From an uncultured Planctomycetia bacterium (GTDB lineage Bacteria > Planctomycetota > Phycisphaerae > Phycisphaerales > SM1A02): DNA of 64,000 nt. The position numbers were made by a program, and so were the translations under genes. The notes under the pieces were generated by a model. The model was given only the letters and a program-made list of their open reading frames with translations, was not told the DNA's origin and did no database searches. Shown here piece by piece: positions 54,302 through 61,999 of this stretch; the stretch's first letter is position 1; every line of letters begins with the position of its first letter. Where the stretch lies: assembly GCA_937871505.1 (NCBI GenBank), contig CALMPF010000022.1, positions 1-64,000 on the forward strand. The letters are read 5' to 3'.

Positions 54302-55632
54302 CGGCGCGTCGGCTCGATCCGAGCTGCGTCGTGCTTGCGACCGCATCGGGAGGCACATCGACGCGACGAGGCGTGACGCTGATCGAGTCGCTCGTCTCCG
54401 CCGCGCTGCTCGCGACCGTCATCGTCGCGACGCTCCCGCTGCTTCGCGCCGCGAGCTCGGACGTGAACGCTGCACGACCGCGCAATGCATCCGGGCTCGA
54501 TCCGGAACTCGCTCGCTGCGTCCTCGTGGTCGTCGCGGACGAGATTCTCCGAGATCCGGGGTCATTCGGCATCGGAGTCGATCTCGGCATGCTCGCAAGG
54601 GAGGGCGCGGAGCTCGGTCAGGTCCAGATCCCCGAAGCGACACGGCGGCGGCTCGGTGAGCTCGACATCGCGCTTCTGGCGACGTCGCCGAATGTGCGGC
54701 TCGGGTTCATCGGTCCAGCCGGCGAGGCATCGCGCCATGCCTGGCTTCGGATCGAAGTGCACGGCGTGGCGCTGCTGCGGTGGATTCCTCTCCCCGACGA
54801 TTCCACGCCTGCCGATGCCGAGCCCAGGTCGAACCAGCCTCGACAGCGGCGACGTCCCCGGCGACGGCCTCGGGGGCGGCTGACTCGACGCCACCGCATC
54901 GGGTGTGCCGCGAGCGGGGCGGGTCGTCATGCCGCCGCGGGATCGCACCGGTCCTTCACGCTGGTCGAGCTGCTGCTCGCCCTCGTCGTTGCGGCGTCCG
55001 TCATCGCCATCGCGACCGCGTGGACGATGACGGCGACCCGGCTTGCGCGGGATGGCGACGGGCGACACTCGGCGCGTCGCGCAATCGACGCGGTCCTCGA
55101 ACAGATCGAGCGCGAGGTGACGATCGTCGATCACGACGACCGGAGCGACGAACGCGAGCGAGTTCGCCAGGTCGACACCGTCCGCCGAGTCGATGCGGTT
55201 CGCGAGATCGACCGCCTCCAGTCCGGCCTCGGACTCGCGGAGCCCGGTGTGCGTGATGCGCCGCTCGATCATGCCCCAGCCCAGGACAGACTGCGCGAAG
55301 GTCAGTCGCGCACCGGGCCGGAGCGAGCGAAGCTTGTCGAGGGAGCGCTCGTCCTGCGCACCCGCGACGCGCCGTGGATCGGTTTCGACCGCACCATTGG
55401 AACGCGGCAGCGCACGTACCGTCTTGTTTCCGGGGGCCGGCTCGAGGTCGAGGAACGGAGTGAGGGAACGGCGCCTGCGGTGCGCGACGTTCTCGGCTCC
55501 GTCACGAAGTTCGATGTGCTGATCTCCGACGACGGACGCACGCTCATGGTCGTGATCGAGGTGCAGGCCGGCACTCTGGGCACGCGGACCGAGCCGGTGA
55601 AGGTCGCCCGTCGAAGGAGCTTCCAGCTGTGA
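54298..55632 (+). CDS. Fused pseudopilins, GspI-like plus GspJ-like
   Basis: A single 444-residue frame containing two prepilin N-termini. The first is TRRG|VTLIESLVSAALLATVIVA after a 25-residue leader (GspI-like). The second starts at Phe220, HRS|FTLVELLLALVVAASVIAIA (GspJ-like), with Ser instead of the usual Gly before the cleavage point. Between them is an Arg-rich stretch (about residues 175-218) whose codon use looks out of phase; another frame over 54815-54900 reads as a smooth Ala/Ser/Thr/Pro linker. So either I and J are truly fused or a pair of small frameshifts hides two genes. The C-terminal half (VLISDDGRTLMVVIEVQAG) fits GspJ. ATGA and GTGA overlaps on both sides. Confidence 0.75.
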   Translation: MTARRLDPSCVVLATASGGTSTRRGVTLIESLVSAALLATVIVATLPLLRAASSDVNAARPRNASGLDPELARCVLVVVADEILRDPGSFGIGVDLGMLAREGAELGQVQIPEATRRRLGELDIALLATSPNVRLGFIGPAGEASRHAWLRIEVHGVALLRWIPLPDDSTPADAEPRSNQPRQRRRPRRRPRGRLTRRHRIGCAASGAGRHAAAGSHRSFTLVELLLALVVAASVIAIATAWTMTATRLARDGDGRHSARRAIDAVLEQIEREVTIVDHDDRSDERERVRQVDTVRRVDAVREIDRLQSGLGLAEPGVRDAPLDHAPAQDRLREGQSRTGPERAKLVEGALVLRTRDAPWIGFDRTIGTRQRTYRLVSGGRLEVEERSEGTAPAVRDVLGSVTKFDVLISDDGRTLMVVIEVQAGTLGTRTEPVKVARRRSFQL

Positions 55633-56756
55633 CGCGTGCAGGTCTTCAGCACCGCCGATCGACCGGCTGCGATGGAGGATCGACGCGACTCGCGCGCCAT
55701 CGCGGGTTCACGCTGCTCTTTGTCCTGCTGGCCCTGGTCCTGCTGGTCGGTGCGGCTTCGCTGACGGCGCGGGTTCGACTCACCGACGGCCTCGCCCGGC
55801 GGGCTCTGGACGATCGCGTTGCTGCTGCCGACCTCGCGGACTCGGCTGAAGCCGCGCTTCTGCACTGGCTCACTCATGAATCCGCCGGGGTCGTCCTGCC
55901 TGTCGATGCCACCACTCCGGCCGTTGTCGTTCTCGACGATCGATTCCAGCTCGATGGCCGCGACGTGTTCCTTCATGTCGTTGCATTCGATCAGCTCGGA
56001 ATGAGCGCATGGGACGCGATACGCGATGGCACAGGCGTCGATGGTGCGCATCCGCCGTGGTTGCGAAGCGCTCTCGAAGCGGCCGACGCTCGCCTTGACG
56101 GCTCCGCCTCGCGCGGTCTCGACGCCTTGGTCAACGCCGTGGAGCGTGAAGGCGCCATCCTCTATCCCGCGATCTCTGGTGGAGCACCGCGAGGTCGCCG
56201 AACAGGAGCATCGGTCGAGCGCGCCGATGGGTCCGGGCGGGCCGACGTCACTGGCCAAGCCACGGCTGCCATCGGCGCCCTCGTCGCGACGCACGCCGCG
56301 TCGCAGCCGTCACTCAACGTGAACACGGCACCAATGACCCTGATCGAGGCGGCGCTGCGCCGCGGCCAGCGTGGCGGCATCGAAGCGATCAGGATCGCAC
56401 GGAGTGAGGGACGGCATGCAGAACTGGGCCTCCCCGCACGCTCGCAGCCGGCGACCTCGGCCGGTCATCGAGGCGGGCGCGGGAGAGAGGAACGGGGCGA
56501 TGCCGGCGACACCTCGGGGCACGCTCCCGGTGGCTCGGGCGCGGTGGGCTCGATCGATGCTGCGTCGATCGGAACCTTGCGCCGCCCGGGCCTGCGCACC
56601 CGACAGAGCCCGGCGATCCAGCTCGTCGGCGAGAGTGACGCGTGGGCGTTTCGGATCGATGCGACGGTCGATCGAACCTCTGTCAGTCGATGGTGCGTCT
56701 GCCGGCTTCATCATGGCCGGTGGCGTCTGGTTCAGCGACTGGTGATCGATCCATGA
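55629..56756 (+). CDS. gspK: Type II secretion tip pseudopilin, GspK-like
   Basis: A 375-residue protein. The prepilin site is RHRG|FTLLFVLLALVLLVGAASL after a 26-residue leader; as in other GspK proteins the residue at mature position 5 is not Glu. SLNVNTAPMTLIEAALRRG matches the conserved NVNTA motif of GspK, which caps the pseudopilus tip. A Gly/Arg-rich linker (GHRGGRGREERGDAGD) follows. GTG start overlaps the preceding stop, ATGA overlap with the next gene. Confidence 0.87.
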   Translation: MTRAGLQHRRSTGCDGGSTRLARHRGFTLLFVLLALVLLVGAASLTARVRLTDGLARRALDDRVAAADLADSAEAALLHWLTHESAGVVLPVDATTPAVVVLDDRFQLDGRDVFLHVVAFDQLGMSAWDAIRDGTGVDGAHPPWLRSALEAADARLDGSASRGLDALVNAVEREGAILYPAISGGAPRGRRTGASVERADGSGRADVTGQATAAIGALVATHAASQPSLNVNTAPMTLIEAALRRGQRGGIEAIRIARSEGRHAELGLPARSQPATSAGHRGGRGREERGDAGDTSGHAPGGSGAVGSIDAASIGTLRRPGLRTRQSPAIQLVGESDAWAFRIDATVDRTSVSRWCVCRLHHGRWRLVQRLVIDP

Positions 56757-57376
56757 GCGACTCCGGTCGACCCGAGCGAGAAGCTGGCGAGGATGGCGTC
56801 ATCCCGCCTCCACCGGCGCCCCGTGCGACCTCGGGGCCGCTGAGCGATCTCCGCCGGAGGCGCCGGCTCCTCTGGCTCGTCGGGATGCCGATCGTCGCGT
56901 CGGCATGGGGATGGGCGCTCGTGCTGCCGGAGCCGATCGAGCCTCAACCCGGTTTCACGTCGAAGGCCAGCGACGACACGCCCTCCGGCGCGCGGAGTGC
57001 GACCGGTTCCGAACTCGCCGTGACTCCGCTTCCGATTGCCGGGTTCGTCCGTGCCGCGAAGCCTCGACCCGCCGAGGTGAGCGAGCCGACGGAGCCCGCG
57101 CCGATTGCCGTCGCAGCTCCCGCGCCGGAGGCGGATGAGTCGGGCGCCGCCCCCGATCCTCGGATCGACCTCGTCGGAATCGTCGTGGAACGGGGAACGT
57201 TTCGCGCGGCGGTCTATCTCCCCGCTGAGGATCGACTGATCGTGGTCTCGGAGGGCGATCGCATCGGTCCATTCCTGATCCGGCGGGTCAGCGCGGGGGA
57301 GATCGAGCTCGAGTCTGGGATGCGAGTCATCACGATCAAGCTTCCCTCCGCCTCCGGGTGGGAGCGGCGATCGTGA
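56753..57376 (+). CDS. gspC: GspC-like inner-membrane clamp protein
   Basis: A 207-residue bitopic protein: cytoplasmic Pro-rich start, membrane helix LLWLVGMPIVASAWGWALVL, a Pro/Ala-rich periplasmic linker and a C-terminal beta domain (IDLVGIVVERGTFRAAVYL, then LIVVSEGDRIGPFLIRRVSAGEIELESG) like the HR domain of GspC or PilP, which contacts the secretin. Its place after gspK rather than before gspD is unusual. Confidence 0.78.
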   Translation: MSDSGRPEREAGEDGVIPPPPAPRATSGPLSDLRRRRRLLWLVGMPIVASAWGWALVLPEPIEPQPGFTSKASDDTPSGARSATGSELAVTPLPIAGFVRAAKPRPAEVSEPTEPAPIAVAAPAPEADESGAAPDPRIDLVGIVVERGTFRAAVYLPAEDRLIVVSEGDRIGPFLIRRVSAGEIELESGMRVITIKLPSASGWERRS

Positions 57377-58512
57377 GCGTCCGGCACTCTGCTCCCGACG
57401 ACGCGACGTCGCCTGCGCCTGAGGTCGCGCACCTGCGCTGGCCGCCTGGGGCCTTCTACTGGGCGATCGTCGATCTGACGCCGCTGGGTCGATCGGTCGG
57501 CACGATGTCGCTGAGGGCCTCCCGAACCGGAGCGTCTCCGAAGGTCCATCGGCAGATCGGCTATCTGCTCGAACCCTCCCTTCCGGTGCCGCTTGAACAG
57601 CTTCACTGGTCCTTCACGCCCCTTGGCGATCGACAGGTGCTCTGTTGCGCGGTCGACCGCGGTCGCTTGGAGCCGCTCATCCGCGACCATGCGGCGCTCG
57701 AGACGTTGACGCCGAGCGCGACACCTGCGCTGCCGATCGATCTCGATCGCCCGATCGACTGCGAGGCGCTCAATCTGCTCACGGGACCATTCGAGCCGTC
57801 TCGCATCGCCAAGGTCCGACGGATGATCGTCTGGCAGGCGTCGCTGCTGATCGTCCTCGGGATCGCCGGAGTCGGGTTGGGTTTCGGGGTGCGAGCTTCA
57901 GCGATCGAGAATGCGATCATGACGCTGGAGCGCACCCGCACCGCCCGAATCGTCGCAGCGCTGGATGACGGCGAGTCTGACTTGTCGAGGCCATCGTCTC
58001 CGCTCCCTCCGGAGCTGCGACTGCTGGCCGAGTTGCGGCGTCTCGAGCGGGCTTCCGGAGGATCGACGTCGGCCAATCGTCGCTCGGACGACGCCGCGCC
58101 CGCTCTTGCGGCCCTTCTCGCCGCGTGGCCGGAGCCGTCGCAGGCCAGCTTCGAGTCGCTCGTCGTCAGCTCGGAGTCGATCGTCGTGCAGGGTGTGGCG
58201 CCCGAGCCGGCGGAGGCGCAGCGGGTTTCGGACGCGCTCGCCGGGCTTCGAGGCTGGAGGCTCCTTCAGCCTCAGTTGCGAGGGCTCAGAGACTCCGTGG
58301 CATTCACGATCGAGCTGCGTCGAGCGGCCGTCGGACCGGCCGATGGCGCTGCGGGTGGGCCGGCAGATGAACCGGCAGCTCGGGACGCTCCGGGGGTCAC
58401 GAGCGAGTCCGGCAGGGCTCCGCCTTCAATCGAGACTGCCACACCCTTTCCACCGCCGCAGGCACCCGCGCGTCCTTCCGCGGCCCTTCGCGCGCCCGGA
58501 GCCAGCCGATGA
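57373..58512 (+). CDS. gspL: GspL/PilN-like assembly protein
   Basis: A 379-residue protein. The N-terminal cytoplasmic part is a beta-rich module (FYWAIVDLTPLG, LCCAVDRGRLEPLIRDH), then a membrane helix (MIVWQASLLIVLGIAGVGLGF) followed by a coiled segment and a ferredoxin-like periplasmic domain (ASFESLVVSSESIVVQGVAPEPAEAQRVSDAL). The organisation fits GspL or fused PilM/PilN-type proteins, though sequence likeness is weak. The C-terminal 60 residues are Pro/Ala-rich. GTGA and ATGA overlaps on both sides. Confidence 0.72.
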   Translation: MSVRHSAPDDATSPAPEVAHLRWPPGAFYWAIVDLTPLGRSVGTMSLRASRTGASPKVHRQIGYLLEPSLPVPLEQLHWSFTPLGDRQVLCCAVDRGRLEPLIRDHAALETLTPSATPALPIDLDRPIDCEALNLLTGPFEPSRIAKVRRMIVWQASLLIVLGIAGVGLGFGVRASAIENAIMTLERTRTARIVAALDDGESDLSRPSSPLPPELRLLAELRRLERASGGSTSANRRSDDAAPALAALLAAWPEPSQASFESLVVSSESIVVQGVAPEPAEAQRVSDALAGLRGWRLLQPQLRGLRDSVAFTIELRRAAVGPADGAAGGPADEPAARDAPGVTSESGRAPPSIETATPFPPPQAPARPSAALRAPGASR

Positions 58513-59069
58513 GCCGACCCCTGCTCCTTGGTACCGCATCCCTTGCCGCGGCGGCCGCCTTTGGCCTCGCACTTGTCGCGCGGGGCCTCTCCTCGTCGCA
58601 GGAACGCCTCGACGCCGCCCGCCTCGCTTCGGCGACGCTCGATGACGACCTGGAGCGGCTCTCGGTCCTCCGCCAGTCGTCGCGGCGCCCCGGAGACATC
58701 GCGCCGTCGGAATCGAATCTGATCGAGCGCATCCTCTCGACCCTTGACGCTGCGGGGATCGCGGTCCACCACTTCGACGGCCTCGAGTCCGCAGGCTCGG
58801 CTCCGGTTGTGACGGGCACCGGGCAATCAGCAGATGGGCCCGTGCTCCTCCGAGAGTCGACGCGGGTCACACTCCGCGGCATCGAGTTGGCAGACCTCTA
58901 CTTCTTCCTCGATCGATGGCGTCAGGACCACACGTCGTGGCTCCCGAGCCGCTTCGAGATCACTCAAGCCAAGCCGGCCTCCGGGTCGGCTGCCGCACTG
59001 CGCGGAGGTGGAGCGGCGGTTGACGCCCGGATCACCCTGGTCGCGATTCGAGTCGAGACGGGTGGCTGA
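58509..59069 (+). CDS. gspM: GspM/PilO-like assembly protein
   Basis: A 186-residue protein with an N-terminal membrane helix (LLLGTASLAAAAAFGLALVA), a coiled coil (ERLDAARLASATLDDDLERL) and a ferredoxin-like domain (ERILSTLDAAGIAVHHFDG, then RGIELADLYFFLDRWRQ), as in GspM/PilO. Last gene of the secretion operon. Prepilin peptidase (GspO) is not in the window. Confidence 0.75.
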   Translation: MSRPLLLGTASLAAAAAFGLALVARGLSSSQERLDAARLASATLDDDLERLSVLRQSSRRPGDIAPSESNLIERILSTLDAAGIAVHHFDGLESAGSAPVVTGTGQSADGPVLLRESTRVTLRGIELADLYFFLDRWRQDHTSWLPSRFEITQAKPASGSAAALRGGGAAVDARITLVAIRVETGG

Positions 59070-59133
59070 CCAGTTTGTTGCCCGCCGGCATACGGCCGAC
59101 CCGGCCGCTCACAGCCTCGACCTCGGCCCGCGA

Positions 59134-59208
59134 CTACGGGCTCAGGTCGAGGCGCTCCAGCGGAACGCCCGGAACGACCACGTCCTCGCCCCAGATCGTC
59201 CCAAAAGG
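59134..59208 (-). pseudogene. Likely C-terminal remnant of the gene cut by the IS element
   Basis: Directly outside the left IS end the (-) strand reads PFGTIWGEDVVVPGVPLER, then LDLSP and a TAG at 59134-59136. The codons are well formed and have no start, which suits the tail of the gene whose front part lies at 60484-61481 on the same strand. The exact joint is not in frame without losing one or two bases. Confidence 0.4.
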
Positions 59209-59239
59209 TGAGCTTGCCCCGGTCCCGTGGACAGGTTGA

Positions 59240-60115
59240 TTATGCCGCACTGGCGGCGGAAGTGGAACGGAGCTCGAACTCGATCGGACTCAGGTACCCG
59301 AGGGTGGAATGCCTCCTCTCGATGTTGTAGAAGGATTCGATCCACTCGCCGATGACGCGTCGCGCCTCAGCGAGGGTTGCGAAGCGGACGCGATCGAGCA
59401 GCTCGGCGGTGAGCGTGCTGAAGAAGCTCTCGACCACGGCGTTGTCCCAGCAGTCGCCCTTGCGACTCATGCTGGCGATGGCGCCGCTTCGGGCGAGCGC
59501 GGCGCGGTACTGCTCGCTGGCGTACGGGCTTCCGCGATCGGAGTGGTGCACCAGACCTGGCGCGGGATGCCGCTCGCTCAGCGCCGCCGCGAGCGCCGCC
59601 ATCGCCAGGTCGGTGTCGTTGGCCTCGCTGCCGGCCCATCCGACGACCCGGCGGGAGAAGAGATCGAGCATCGGCGCGAGAAAGAACCACCCTTCGTCGG
59701 TCCAGACGGCCTTCACGTCGGTCGCCCAGACCAGGTTCGGCGCGGCGGCGCCGAACATCCGTCCGACGATGTTGGGCGCGACTGGGTTGGCGTGCTTCGA
59801 GTCGGTCGTCTTCCTGAACCGCCTCTTGCGACGGGCTTCGATGCCCCTTTCCCGCATGATCCGCGCCACCCGCCGGCGTCCGACCGGCACGCCGCGGGCC
59901 TTGAGCTCGGTGGTCACGCGAGGGCTCCCGTACGTGCCTCGGCTGCGCGCATGCGCCGCTGCGACCTCGACGGCGAGCTTGCCGTCGTCGTGGGCTCGCT
60001 GCGACGGCAGCCGCTTCGTCCATGCGTGGAAGCCGCTGCGCGACACGCACAGCACGCGGCAGAGGACGCTGATCGGGCAGGAGGCCTTCTCCGCAAGGAT
60101 GAACGCGAACCTCAC
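59240..60115 (-). CDS. IS3-family transposase OrfB, DDE integrase
   Basis: A 291-residue frame with an HTH_21-type start (CRVLCVSRSGFHAW) and a complete DDE core: Asp in WATDVKAVWTDEGW, Asp in LVHHSDRGSPYAS and Glu in CWDNAVVESFFSTL. It ends with YNIERRHSTLGYLSPIEFE, the standard IS3 tail. The GTG at 60115 overlaps the orfA stop (GTGA), but the functional enzyme is probably OrfAB made by -1 frameshifting. It appears intact, so the element may be active. Confidence 0.95.
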   Translation of the reverse strand: MRFAFILAEKASCPISVLCRVLCVSRSGFHAWTKRLPSQRAHDDGKLAVEVAAAHARSRGTYGSPRVTTELKARGVPVGRRRVARIMRERGIEARRKRRFRKTTDSKHANPVAPNIVGRMFGAAAPNLVWATDVKAVWTDEGWFFLAPMLDLFSRRVVGWAGSEANDTDLAMAALAAALSERHPAPGLVHHSDRGSPYASEQYRAALARSGAIASMSRKGDCWDNAVVESFFSTLTAELLDRVRFATLAEARRVIGEWIESFYNIERRHSTLGYLSPIEFELRSTSAASAA

Positions 60116-60423
60116 GTGTTCTCCTTCGCGAAGAAGGCCGCCGCTTTTTTTAGGATCTCACGCTCCATCAGCAGCCGCTTGTTCTCCCGCCGCAGGCGCG
60201 ACAGCTCCTCGCGCTCCTGCGTGGTCAGGACGCCGGGCGGGCCTTGCCCGGCGTCGATCTCAGCGCGCCTCACCCACTCCCGCACCGCGGTCTCGGTCAG
60301 GTCCAGGTCGTGCGCAACCTGCGCGACGCTCCGGTCCCCGACGCCGCACAGGCGCACGGTCTCGGTCTTGAACTCCTTCGTGAACGAACGACGCTTCCTG
60401 CGAGGTTTCTTCTTCTTGTCCAT
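60112..60423 (-). CDS. IS3-family OrfA, helix-turn-helix protein
   Basis: A 103-residue protein with a Lys/Arg start (MDKKKKPRRKRRSFTKEFK), the HTH SVAQVAHDLDLTETAVREWV and a leucine-zipper segment (LRRENKRLLMEREILKKAAAFFAKE) for dimerisation. Binds the inverted ends and regulates transposition. Confidence 0.93.
   Translation of the reverse strand: MDKKKKPRRKRRSFTKEFKTETVRLCGVGDRSVAQVAHDLDLTETAVREWVRRAEIDAGQGPPGVLTTQEREELSRLRRENKRLLMEREILKKAAAFFAKENT
60144..60151 (-). other. Probable -1 ribosomal frameshift site
   Basis: On the (-) strand the sequence is A AAA AAA G near the end of orfA (codons CTA AAA AAA GCG). This is the A6G slippery motif used by IS3 elements to make the OrfAB fusion transposase; slipping here enters the orfB frame without a stop. 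Confidence 0.75.
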
Positions 60424-60483
60424 GGATCACTCCTGGCGAGCATACTCGCCATCTTGGGTGTCCACGGGACCGGGGCAAGCTCA

Positions 60484-61481
60484 ACACCGGCGGGGACCAC
60501 CTCCAAAGCGTTGCGGACCACCTGTTGGGCGACCAGGGCCGGCGTCTGCCCGTTGGTGGCGGTGATTCGTCTCGTCACTCGGAGCTCGAGCACCTGTGAG
60601 CCAGCCGTCTCCGGAAGCTTGAGCTGCCAGCACCTCTGACCGCGGGCCGTGGTGATGATCGGGAGAGTGCTCTCCACGCCACCTTCAAGCCGAAGCCCAT
60701 CAATCGAGATCACGAGATTGAAGCCGCAGTATGCGGCAAGTCCCGTGCCATCTGGCACCAGCAACGTCGCGCCGACGGGCGCTCGGTCCGGCAGCGCGAG
60801 GACCACCGAACCCAGCCACGCCTCACACAGCGCCGCTCGTGCCGACTCATCAAGATCAGCGGATGCTTGCAACAGAAACTGAGGAGTCCACCCGCGGAGG
60901 CTGGCGTCGTGCACAGCATCGGCCGATCCCGGATCGGGTGAATCGCCAGTGATCGCCTCGATGAGCTGCATGGCGATGACCTTGGCCGCCACCGGATCGC
61001 TTGTCAGGTCGGAGGACATGACCTGGTCCCAGACGATCCGCGATCGAGGCTCGCTCCTCAGCGCCTCGGCCAGCTCGGCCACCGAAGGCGGTGCAGGAAG
61101 CAGCAAGCCCGGAGGGAACGTGGTCGTTGCGCTCACGGGAGGGCCGGCGAGCGGTGGCGCGATCGTCGCAGACCTGAGGAAGTGAGCCTGCGTCATGCCG
61201 ATTCCGAGGGTCAGGGCACACGCCATGATGACGCCGCCGAGAGCCGTCAGCGGCCGGGACGCGCTGCGTCTGGCGAAGGCCAACGTCCTCGGTGCGCCAA
61301 GGACTGCGCCGCACTCCTGGCACACTGCGAAGGTGCGGCCATCGGTCCGCACGTCGTGGCGGCAAGACGTGCACCGAGCCCCAGTCCACACCGTGCCCTC
61401 CCGAAGCCCGAACACCACGACTGCGGCGCCGACGATGGCTCCACCGAGCGAGAGGATGATCATCAGCGAGTACATCGCCAT
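60484..61481 (-). pseudogene. Zinc-ribbon membrane protein gene truncated by the IS
   Basis: About 332 codons remain. The protein starts MAMYSLMIILSLGGAIVGAA, a membrane helix, then a four-cysteine zinc ribbon (CTSCRHDVRTDGRTFAVCQECG), a second helix (PLTALGGVIMACALTLGIGM) and a periplasmic region with no known family (FNLVISIDGLRLEGGVES). After ALEVVPAGV at the IS boundary the frame runs into IS DNA and stops at 60297. The sequence just beyond the other IS end probably carries its last 24 codons. Confidence 0.7.
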
Positions 61482-61999
61482 GTCTACCCCGTTGACTTAG
61501 GTCGTCCTTCAAACCGAGTCAGGCTCAAAGCGTGTGAGGCGCAGGAGCATGGTCTTCGCTCTGGACAGAGTGGGAATGCCGTGACAACCTCCCTGCCGCC
61601 ACGGCAGACGCCTCGGCGCGACGGAGTGCCGAGCCAAGGGCGGGAAGCCTGTGCTCCCGCATCGCATGAGCCCTGACCCGCGCCCGACGGGGAGTCGCTC
61701 GCGCGGCGACAGGCGCGAACGGAGCGACGACTCCGGAAGCGCCGCAAACACCGCGAGATCGTCGACTGCGACGCGACCCGAGGTGTTCGGCAGCGGATGC
61801 CGGGACGAGGAGTGTCGGCGCGAACTGCCTCGGTCGACGGTCGGGATCGTCGGCTACAGAGCGTCGGGTGCCTCCGGCGCGCAGGCTTCATGTGTTACAT
61901 GAGGTTCAGCACGTTCATCATCGGCATCGTCCGCAGCGTCATCATCGCCACTTCGTGCGGTCTTGAAGGAAGTCGCCAGCAAGATGGACCACGGCGACG
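61482..61999. other. Intergenic region, no gene recognised
   Basis: A 518-base gap between two (-) genes. It holds only short frames of doubtful coding quality, for example (-) 61509-61751 (MFAALPESSLRSRLSPRERL). No repeat or structured element was recognised. Confidence 0.4.

Larger units (their letters stand above)
59209..60483 (-). mobile_element. IS3-family insertion sequence
   Basis: A 1275-bp element bounded by 25-bp perfect inverted repeats, left starting TGAGCTTGCCCCGG at 59209 and right ending in its complement at 60483. It contains orfA and orfB in the usual order on the (-) strand with a slippery A-run between them. The flanks (AGG on the left, ACA on the right) show no 3-4 bp target duplication, which hints at a later deletion or recombination. 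Confidence 0.93.

Noticed and set aside
61509-61751. Possible 80-codon (-) gene
   Set aside because: Arg/Ser/Pro-rich, no ribosome site, no family.
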